A stretch of 20,264 nt of DNA, from contig CALCTA010000133.1 in NCBI GenBank assembly GCA_937893945.1, positions 1-20,264 on the forward strand, in the 5' to 3' direction. This DNA comes from an uncultured Clostridia bacterium (GTDB lineage Bacteria; Bacillota; Clostridia; Oscillospirales; CAG-272). A model generated the notes under the pieces. It was not told where the DNA came from, did no database searches, and worked only from the letters and a program-made list of their open reading frames with translations. The position numbers were made by a program, and so were the translations under genes. Below are positions 15,233 through 20,264 of the stretch, in pieces; position 1 is the first letter of the stretch; each line of letters starts with the position of its first letter.

Positions 15233-15278
15233 CTATTCTACATTATAACTCAAAAATGGCTATAAGTCAATAGAATAG
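15233..15278. promoter_or_regulatory. Inverted repeat flanking the acn promoter (possible operator)
   Basis: CTATTCTA at 15233-15240 and its exact complement TAGAATAG at 15271-15278 bracket the whole promoter core. One arm abuts the -35 hexamer, the other lies just past the -10, about where transcription starts. Arm centres are 38 bases apart. The regulator is unknown; A/T-rich 8-mers can pair by chance. Confidence 0.4.
15242..15270 (-). promoter_or_regulatory. Promoter of the acn-icd operon
   Basis: On the minus strand TTGACT (15270-15265), 17-base spacer, TATAAT (15247-15242). It predicts a leader of about 30 bases. An 8-bp inverted repeat flanks it (see next entry). Confidence 0.85.
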
Positions 15279-15345
15279 AGAAGATTTTGTGCATTTTGCT
15301 TTAATAATTTACCGTAAAAAAGCGAAAAAATGTTGTCTATTAATC

Positions 15346-15374
15346 TTGAAAAGAGGATTTTTATGTGATATACT
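15346..15374 (+). promoter_or_regulatory. Promoter of the PfoR-family gene
   Basis: TTGAAA (15346-15351), 17-base spacer, TATACT (15369-15374), with TGA directly before the -10. It predicts a leader of about 35 bases. Confidence 0.75.
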
Positions 15375-15416
15375 TATTTCAATAAAATCTACTTACTGTT
15401 TTAAGGAGGAAAAATC

Positions 15417-16532
15417 ATGCAAACTCTGAAAAAGTATCTGCATCGGTATTTTATTGATGCCATGGGCGCAATGGCGCTCGGACTTTTTGCCTCGCTGCTT
15501 ATCGGCACTATCTTCGGTACTGTCGGCAAATACACGGGGCTCGAATTTCTCAATACTATAGCAAATTATGCCAAGGCGGCTACGGGTATGGCGATAGGTG
15601 TCGCTATAGCCTACAAGCTTCAGTGCGATCCGCTCGTTATCTTCTCTGCGGCGGCTGTCGGCGCTATGTCGAACGCTATGGGAGCGGTAATCTCTCAGAG
15701 CGGCGGCATCGTCAAGTGGGCGGCTACCGCAAACGTTGGAGAGGGCAATATCTTCTATTCCGCAGGCCCTGCGGGCGCCTTCTTCGCGGTAATCATCGCT
15801 TGCGAGATAGGCCGTCTCGTTTCAAAGAAGACGAAGGTCGATATTCTCGTTACTCCCGTAGTAACTCTGCTCGTCGGCTTTGCGGCATCCTGGCTGCTCT
15901 GCCCGATAGTTGCATTCGTTATGTACTATCTCGGCGTGTTCATCGCGACCGCAACCACCTTCCAGCCCTTGCTTATGGGTATCGTGGTGTCGGTAGTGGT
16001 CGGCGTTATACTCACGCTCCCCATCTCGAGCGCGGCTATCTGCGCTATGATATTCTCTGAGTCGGCTTACGCGGCGGCAGTTCTTAACGGAACTGAGGAG
16101 GGCTTTCTCCTCGCGGGCGGCGCTGCGGTAGCAGGCTGTTGCGCGCAGATGGTCGGATTTGCGGTAGTAAGCTTCAGAGAAAACAAGTGGGGCGGCATAG
16201 TCTCTCAGGGACTTGGCACGTCTATGCTCCAGATGGGCAATATCGTAAAGAAGCCTGTTATCTGGCTTGCTCCTACTCTTGCGGCGGCGATCACGGGACC
16301 TGTCTCCACGATGATCTTCAAGCTCAAGTGTACGGGAGTTGCGGCAGGTATGGGAACCTGCGGACTTGTAGGCCCGATAGGTGTTATCGACGCTACCGAA
16401 ATGGGCGTTTTTGAGTGGGTAGGACTCGTGCTTGTCTGCGTAGTTCTCCCTGCGATCCTCGCCTTTCTCTTTAACGAGCTTTTCAGAAAGCTCGGTTGGA
16501 TAAAGACGGGAGATATGAAGCTTGAGAGCTGA
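15417..16532 (+). CDS. PfoR-family membrane protein (PTS EIIC-like)
   Basis: A 371-aa, very hydrophobic protein with roughly nine to ten membrane segments, rich in Gly and Ala. The N-terminus (YFIDAMGAMALGLFASLLIG) and the middle and C-terminal glycine motifs match the PfoR family (COG3641, PTS_EIIC_2). The family resembles sugar phosphotransferase permease subunits, and a member was described in Clostridium perfringens as affecting perfringolysin O expression. No EIIA or EIIB gene lies beside it, so sugar transport by PTS is unproven and the substrate is unknown. AAGGAGG lies 7 bases before the ATG. It is probably monocistronic, with the hairpin at 16573-16604 downstream. Confidence 0.85.
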   Translation: MQTLKKYLHRYFIDAMGAMALGLFASLLIGTIFGTVGKYTGLEFLNTIANYAKAATGMAIGVAIAYKLQCDPLVIFSAAAVGAMSNAMGAVISQSGGIVKWAATANVGEGNIFYSAGPAGAFFAVIIACEIGRLVSKKTKVDILVTPVVTLLVGFAASWLLCPIVAFVMYYLGVFIATATTFQPLLMGIVVSVVVGVILTLPISSAAICAMIFSESAYAAAVLNGTEEGFLLAGGAAVAGCCAQMVGFAVVSFRENKWGGIVSQGLGTSMLQMGNIVKKPVIWLAPTLAAAITGPVSTMIFKLKCTGVAAGMGTCGLVGPIGVIDATEMGVFEWVGLVLVCVVLPAILAFLFNELFRKLGWIKTGDMKLES

Positions 16533-16549
16533 TACTTATAGATAGAGCG

Positions 16550-16604
16550 TTTTCATAAGGCTATTTACAATTCCGTGGGGGCGATTCGTAAATCGCCCCC
16601 ACGG
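16550..16604 (+). repeat. Extragenic palindrome with conserved leader, copy 1 (possible terminator)
   Basis: A 19-base leader (16550-16568, TTTTCATAAGGCTATTTAC) is followed by a perfect 14-bp hairpin: CCGTGGGGGCGATT at 16573-16586 with AATCGCCCCCACGG at 16591-16604, loop CGTA. The leader matches 17 of 19 bases with 20186-20204, which also precedes a GGGGCGA palindrome. The T-rich tail (GTTTAATTGTTTT) means it could end the PfoR-family transcript. Confidence 0.75.
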
Positions 16605-16636
16605 GTTTAATTGTTTTCCTGAAATAATGCCCGTAG

Positions 16637-16655
16637 GGGAGGATATCATCCTCCC
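16637..16655. repeat. Extragenic hairpin repeat, short form
   Basis: GGGAGGAT at 16637-16644 pairs with ATCCTCCC at 16648-16655, loop ATC. It is preceded by CCCGTAG, as in the GTAGGGG palindrome at the right end of the window, so it probably belongs to the same repeat family. Confidence 0.6.
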
Positions 16656-16837
16656 GTTGTTTATAAATTATAGCTATACCCATTTCAGCAAGTCATCCTG
16701 AGCGAGCAAAGCGAGTCGAACTTTCGGATGAATGAGCGGTAATATAGCGAGTTCATACGGAAGCGAAAAATGTCAAGACATTTTTCGGGATCTACAAAAA
16801 GATTTGGTTGTCTTGCGTGTAATAATGTTACTTTTTT

Positions 16838-16884
16838 ACCTCTCCGTCTGCATACGCAGCCACCTCTCCTGAAAGGAGAGGCTT
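16838..16884 (+). repeat. 47-base interspersed palindromic repeat, copy 1
   Basis: Starts ACCTCTC, has a middle segment with internal symmetry (CTGCATACGCAG), then a hairpin CCTCTCCT (16863-16870) with AGGAGAGG (16874-16881), and ends in CTT. Copy 2 at 16923-16968 has the same layout in the opposite orientation. Confidence 0.7.
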
Positions 16885-16922
16885 AAAGTAAGGTTACGCT
16901 GAACGGGATCTTCACTAATAAA

Positions 16923-16968
16923 AAGGCTCTCCTTTTAGGAGAGCTGGCGGTGTAACCGCCTGAGAGGT
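16923..16968 (-). repeat. 47-base interspersed palindromic repeat, copy 2 (inverted)
   Basis: On the minus strand it reads ACCTCTC, then GGCGGT...ACCGCC (16946-16951 with 16955-16960), then a hairpin AGCTCTCCT and AGGAGAGC (16926-16933 with 16937-16944), then CTT. The outer parts match copy 1; the middle differs in sequence but keeps its symmetry, a sign of pairing-preserving change. Confidence 0.7.
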
Positions 16969-17311
16969 CAAAGGCATCCGAACATAAACGAGATTCCTCA
17001 CGGCGCAGGCAAGCTGCTTGTTCGCCCTTTTTCGTCTAACACGGTCGAAAAAAGGTTCGGCTGCGCGGCGGTTTTTGCCGTATCACCTTATCGTACCAAT
17101 ATCTCGCCGCTCCGCTCAGGATGACCTGTTAAAATGGGTGAGGTTATTATTTCAAGATTCCTTGGGTTGTCGAGGACGCCGGTCCCTACAAACAGACATC
17201 TGTGATATCGCAGTTTGTATCCGCGTTTTAAATATGGAGCGCCTGCTTTAGCAGAGGCTCGTGTTCCTTTTCTAAAAAATTTACAAACTGATAACTTTAA
17301 ATGACAGAAAA

Positions 17312-17322
17312 TGTGATATAAT
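17312..17322 (+). promoter_or_regulatory. Extended -10 promoter of the DedA-family gene
   Basis: TGTGA then TATAAT at 17317-17322: a perfect -10 with TGn extension. No good -35 hexamer is visible 16-18 bases upstream (ACTTTA region). Confidence 0.6.
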
Positions 17323-17354
17323 ATCTGTGAATATGAGCAGAAAGGGGGAAAGCG

Positions 17355-18146
17355 ATGGGAAAGAGAAAAGAAAAAGCAAAAAAATTGCTTGCGGACAAGC
17401 ATCTTGAAGAAACCAAACACTATTCTAAGCGCACTGCCGCGACCGTCATTTCTATCGCCTCTGCCGTTATCTGCATTCTCGCGGTAATAGGCGCGATACT
17501 CCTTCGGGATTATTTTTCGGCGGAAAATCTCGACAGGCTTCAGAACTTCGTCTCTGATCATTGGCTTGCGGGTGCGCTCATATTTATGACTATATGCGCC
17601 ACTCAGGTCATCATCGCCCTCATTCCCGGAGAGGCGGTGGAGATAGCCGCGGGAGTTATATTCGGCTCGTTCTGGGGAACTGTGCTCTGTCTTATCGGTA
17701 TAATGACGGGAAGTGTTATAGTTATTCTGCTCGTGCGCAAATTCGGCCGCCGCTTCGTTGAGTCTCTCTATCCGAGAGAAAAGATAGACGCGCTTCCGAT
17801 ACTGCACAATCACAAACGCAGAAATTTCCTTATAGCTCTGCTCTTTTTTATCCCAGGTACCCCCAAAGACCTCATTACCTACGTCGTAGGTCTTACCGAG
17901 GTCAGCATACCTATGTATATTTTGCTTACCACACTCGCGCGAGTTCCGTCGATACTGATGTCAACTCTTGGCGGCGACGCGTTTGGTGAGGGACAGATAA
18001 TCAAGGGAATAATTATTTTCGCCGTGGCGGCACTCGTCAGCGGACTTGGATATCTCGCCTATCTTCTCATACAGAAGCTCAGTGATCGCAAAAAGCAAAA
18101 GCAGAAAAGTGAAGACAGCGAGGAACAAAACGACATTGCGGAGTGA
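17355..18146 (+). CDS. DedA/TVP38/TMEM64-family membrane protein
   Basis: A 263-aa membrane protein with a basic N-terminus, about five to six hydrophobic segments between residues 28 and 245, and a charged C-terminal tail. The SNARE-associated (VTT) domain is visible: LIPGEAVEIAAGVIFGSFWG, then VRKFGRRF, FFIPGTPKDLITYVVGL and an ARVPSILMSTLGG segment. Members of this superfamily are implicated in lipid flipping across the membrane; the lipid handled by this one is unknown. AGGGGG lies about 7 bases before the ATG. It is monocistronic, with a promoter at 17312-17322 and a terminator at 18155-18192. Confidence 0.88.
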   Translation: MGKRKEKAKKLLADKHLEETKHYSKRTAATVISIASAVICILAVIGAILLRDYFSAENLDRLQNFVSDHWLAGALIFMTICATQVIIALIPGEAVEIAAGVIFGSFWGTVLCLIGIMTGSVIVILLVRKFGRRFVESLYPREKIDALPILHNHKRRNFLIALLFFIPGTPKDLITYVVGLTEVSIPMYILLTTLARVPSILMSTLGGDAFGEGQIIKGIIIFAVAALVSGLGYLAYLLIQKLSDRKKQKQKSEDSEEQNDIAE

Positions 18147-18154
18147 AACAGCAT

Positions 18155-18192
18155 AAGCACCACGGTGATAAAACCGCGGTGCTTTGTTTTTT
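18155..18192 (+). terminator. Terminator of the DedA-family gene
   Basis: AAGCACCACGGT at 18155-18166 pairs with ACCGCGGTGCTT at 18173-18184, with one A-C mismatch and a 6-base loop. The downstream strand is TTGTTTTTT. Confidence 0.88.
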
Positions 18193-18271
18193 GAAAAAAT
18201 TTCTAAAAAATCAAAAATTTTTTGTAAGATTTTCTTTTCCACAGAGTCTTATAGGTGAAGGAGGTGATAGG

Positions 18272-18775
18272 ATGACGGATTTTGAGCGACTCTACGATAC
18301 GTATTTCAACGACGTTTATTTGTATATCCTGCGGCTTTCGGGCAACGAGCATATAGCCGAGGAGATAACGAGCGACACCTTCTTCAAGGCGATGAGATCT
18401 ATCGACAGCTTTCGCGGAGATTGCGACGTTCGCGTATGGCTCTGCCAGATAGCAAAGAATTGCTATTACTCGCACGTAAAGAAAAGCAAGCGAACAGAGC
18501 ACATCGACGAAGAGGCAATGCAGGATATTCCCGATCTCGCTCCAAGCGTGGCAGACGCGTATGTCAGGCGCGACGAGGTAGAAAGAATACAAAAGGCATT
18601 GCACTCTGTAGGCGAGCCGTACAAAGAAGTCTTTATGTGGCGTGTATATGCCGACCTAAGCTTCAAGCAGATAGCTCAGATCTTCGGCAAGACTGAAAAC
18701 TGGGCTTGCGTTACCTATCACCGAGCAAGAAAAAAGATCTTAGAAGAAATGGAGGAAGAAAAGAGTGAAGACTGA
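18272..18775 (+). CDS. ECF-type RNA polymerase sigma factor
   Basis: Sigma-70 family factor of the extracytoplasmic-function group, 167 aa. Region 2 (about residues 5-70) shows FERLYDTYFNDVYLYILRLSGNEHIAEEITSDTFFKA. Region 4 (about 105-155) shows EPYKEVFMWRVYADLSFKQIAQIFGKTENWACVTYHRARKKI. It should direct RNA polymerase to its own promoters when released from its anti-sigma factor. The frame is open upstream to 18143, but AAGGAGGTGAT at 18258-18268 fixes the ATG at 18272, and the upstream part crosses the terminator. It overlaps the anti-sigma gene by 11 bases. The regulon and the signal cannot be seen here. Confidence 0.93.
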   Translation: MTDFERLYDTYFNDVYLYILRLSGNEHIAEEITSDTFFKAMRSIDSFRGDCDVRVWLCQIAKNCYYSHVKKSKRTEHIDEEAMQDIPDLAPSVADAYVRRDEVERIQKALHSVGEPYKEVFMWRVYADLSFKQIAQIFGKTENWACVTYHRARKKILEEMEEEKSED

Positions 18776-19319
18776 ATGCAGTATGATCAGAGATCTGTTG
18801 CCTCTTTACGTTGAGGATATGGTAAGTGAGGAGACGGCAAAATGTATAAACGAGCATCTTAAGACCTGCGAGGAATGTAAGGCGGAGCTTGAAAGACTTA
18901 AGGAGGGCGGGGAGATAGCGGCAATAGAAGAAAAGCCTACCCCGAGTGTTGACAGCGCAAAGCCCTTTAAAAAGATCGTCAAAAGAATGAACAGACAGTT
19001 CTTTTCGGTAGCTTATGCCGCTCTTATATTTTTGATATTCCTCGGCTTTGGCTGGACGGGCGGAGAAAATCTGATGTACAACAGTCTGATAATGCCAATA
19101 GCGGGCGTGTTCGGATATTACGTATTCAAGTGGCAGGCTGTCTATAAGCTTCCCATACTCTTACTTGCGATAGACCTTGGCGTGTTCGCTTGTCAGCTTA
19201 TAGAAATAAGCTTTGTCGACACACTTCTCTGGACGCTTATCTACTCGGGCTTTGCTCTTGTAGGCGTAGCAATCGCCTTCCTCTTACACTACGCATTTAA
19301 GAAGGAGGAAAGAAAATGA
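18765..19319 (+). CDS. Zinc-finger (zf-HC2) anti-sigma factor, membrane-bound
   Basis: A 184-aa protein with an N-terminal zinc-binding anti-sigma domain: C5, then H31-x3-C35-x2-C38 (EHLKTCEECKAEL). About four membrane segments follow from residue 83. It should hold the upstream sigma factor inactive at the membrane. The start is GTG at 18765 with GGAGG about 10 bases upstream, inside the sigma gene; the 11-base overlap suggests translational coupling, which keeps the pair in balance. It differs from single-pass anti-sigma factors such as RsiW in having several membrane helices and no visible extracytoplasmic sensor domain. Confidence 0.9.
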   Translation: MKTECSMIRDLLPLYVEDMVSEETAKCINEHLKTCEECKAELERLKEGGEIAAIEEKPTPSVDSAKPFKKIVKRMNRQFFSVAYAALIFLIFLGFGWTGGENLMYNSLIMPIAGVFGYYVFKWQAVYKLPILLLAIDLGVFACQLIEISFVDTLLWTLIYSGFALVGVAIAFLLHYAFKKEERK

Positions 19320-20149
19320 AAAAACGTATATTGAAAATACTCGCACTCTGTACAGGAATAATACTCATACTCGGAGTTTGTTGGTTCGCAAACTCACTCG
19401 TCGGAAATCCGATATCAAAGGCATTGGCAACAAGCACCGCAAAGAAGCATCTTGAGAAAAATTACGCGAACACCGACTATGAGCTTGAAGACGTGAGCTA
19501 CAGCTTCAAGGACGGATATTATCACGCTCAAGTATCCTCGCCGAGCAGTATAGACTCAAGCTTTTCGCTCCTGATCAATGGCTTTGGCAATCTGAGATAC
19601 GATTATTACGAAAATAACGTAACGAACGGCTGGAACACCGCTTACAGACTGAGAGACGATTATCGCAAGACGGTCGATACTCTGATTGAGAGCGACAGCT
19701 TTCCATACGCCGTCATCCTCGGCTATGGAGACCTCGAGTTTATTACGGCTGAATATGAGGATATGCCCGACGTTCCCGAATACGCGCTGCTTACTAATGA
19801 TCTGAAGCTTGATGCCTACTACAACGTAAACGAGCTTGGAGCAAAGGCAGGCGTGCTTACTCTCTACATCGCTGATGAGACCGTTTCTGAGGAGCGCCTC
19901 GCGGAGATACTTCTCGGTATCCGCGAATGCTTTGACAGTGTGGGAGTAGGATTTTACACTATCGACTGCGTTCTTGAGTATCCTCAGGATGAGAACGCCG
20001 AGTACAGATACGGGAATGTAGAAATAAGCGAATTCCTATATTCCGACATCTATGCAGACGGCCTTGTAGAGCGTGTAAAGGCAGCGGCAGAGAAGACCGA
20101 GAATTATTACGCCGAGCAGGATGCAGAGAAGCTCAAGGAGAAGCCGTAA
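19316..20149 (+). CDS. YfjL-like membrane-anchored protein
   Basis: A 277-aa protein with one N-terminal membrane helix (about residues 5-27) and no lipobox, followed by a hydrophilic, probably extracytoplasmic part. The stretch NPISKALATSTAKKHLEKNY, then YELEDVSYSFKDGYYHAQV, resembles the N-terminal region of the YfjL-like family, seen next to zf-HC2 anti-sigma factors in Bacillota. Its function is unknown. It overlaps the anti-sigma gene by 4 bases (ATGA), so the three genes form one transcript. AAGGAGG lies shortly before the ATG. It may sense or modulate the sigma/anti-sigma pair, but nothing in the sequence proves it. Confidence 0.75.
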   Translation: MKKRILKILALCTGIILILGVCWFANSLVGNPISKALATSTAKKHLEKNYANTDYELEDVSYSFKDGYYHAQVSSPSSIDSSFSLLINGFGNLRYDYYENNVTNGWNTAYRLRDDYRKTVDTLIESDSFPYAVILGYGDLEFITAEYEDMPDVPEYALLTNDLKLDAYYNVNELGAKAGVLTLYIADETVSEERLAEILLGIRECFDSVGVGFYTIDCVLEYPQDENAEYRYGNVEISEFLYSDIYADGLVERVKAAAEKTENYYAEQDAEKLKEKP

Positions 20150-20185
20150 GATAACCAACATCAAAAGAGTGTCGCTAAAGCAAAC

Positions 20186-20264
20186 TTCTCATAAGGATAT
20201 TTACCTAACCACGGTAGGGGCGAACTATGTTCGCCCGCGGGAGACCGCAGGTCTCCCCTACGGA
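20186..20264 (+). repeat. Extragenic palindrome with conserved leader, copy 2 (reaches window edge)
   Basis: Leader TTCTCATAAGGATATTTAC (20186-20204), then two adjacent hairpins: GGGCGAAC with GTTCGCCC (20218-20225, 20229-20236, loop TAT) and GGGAGACC with GGTCTCCC (20239-20246, 20250-20257, loop GCA). An outer GTAG (20214-20217) and CTAC (20258-20261) can close a three-way junction. There is no T run, so terminator function is doubtful. It may continue past the window end. Confidence 0.7.

Larger units (their letters stand above)
16533..17354. other. Gene-free stretch packed with palindromic extragenic repeats
   Basis: About 820 bases with no credible gene. In order it holds a leader plus hairpin (16550-16604), a second hairpin (16637-16655), a GTCATCCTGAGCG element (16689-16715), two inverted copies of a 47-base element (16838-16884, 16923-16968), an inverted copy of the GTCATCCTGAGCG element (around 17107-17126), a hairpin (17237-17260) and the promoter of the next gene. 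Short open frames here (for example 17018-17251) have no ribosome binding site and run through the repeats. Confidence 0.75.

Noticed and set aside
14280..15248. Long plus-strand open frame (322 codons) opposite the aconitase gene.
   Set aside because: The opposite strand encodes a clear full-length aconitase with cluster motifs and a ribosome binding site. The antisense product resembles nothing and follows from codon bias.
17018..17251. 77-codon open frame in the gene-free stretch.
   Set aside because: It crosses the extragenic repeats and has no ribosome binding site or recognisable product.
18144..18170. TGAAAC as a possible ECF-type -35 for autoregulation of the sigma operon.
   Set aside because: It overlaps the end of the DedA-family gene and its terminator, and no CGT-type -10 stands at the right distance.
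18143..18271. N-terminal extension of the sigma factor frame.
   Set aside because: It runs through the terminator of the preceding gene. A strong AAGGAGGTGAT sets the ATG at 18272, where sigma region 2 begins.

Overview
The window looks like a chromosomal segment of an anaerobic, gut-type Clostridia member (Bacillota), probably uncultured. Supporting signs are strong AGGAGG-type ribosome binding sites, a short Gram-positive-style YidC with a Jag partner, a PfoR-type membrane protein, a BspA-like leucine-rich-repeat lipoprotein, and an ECF sigma factor paired with a zinc-finger anti-sigma factor. No outer-membrane gene is present. Taxonomy is inferred from gene content only.

Left part (1-5073): a PflX-like radical SAM protein (minus) lies divergent to cinA (plus). 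cinA is followed by pfkA, a glycolytic 6-phosphofructokinase with its own promoter. pfkA converges on an Xre-type regulator with a long helical C-terminal region, and the two share one bidirectional terminator.

Middle part (5074-9309): holA (DNA polymerase III delta, minus) is divergent from the rpmH-rnpA-yidD-yidC-jag cluster (L34, RNase P protein, two membrane-insertion factors, RNA-binding Jag). rpmH (44 aa) has a strong promoter, and a possible attenuator separates it from rnpA. The usual neighbours of this cluster (dnaA on one side, mnmE/mnmG/rsmG on the other) are missing.

Next (9310-15280): a monocistronic gene for a secreted lipoprotein with about 23 leucine-rich repeats sits behind a perfect-consensus promoter. 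It is bracketed by two terminators with the same stem sequence. Beyond it, on the minus strand, is an aconitase-isocitrate dehydrogenase operon (12960-15203, then 11711-12925). This makes 2-oxoglutarate from citrate and probably serves glutamate synthesis. Its promoter is flanked by an 8-bp inverted repeat that could be an operator.

Right part (15281-20264): a PfoR-family membrane protein, then about 820 bases without a gene that are packed with several kinds of palindromic extragenic repeats. A DedA/TVP38-family membrane protein follows. Last is a three-gene overlapping operon of ECF sigma factor, zinc-finger anti-sigma factor and YfjL-like membrane-anchored protein, followed by another copy of the extragenic palindrome cut by the window edge.

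I found no CRISPR array, prophage, transposase, tRNA or rRNA. Most of the window is housekeeping. The parts most worth a second look are the twin-terminator bracket around the LRR lipoprotein, the extragenic repeat family with its conserved leader, the YidC groove substitution, the acn promoter dyad and the sigma/anti-sigma/YfjL-like unit.
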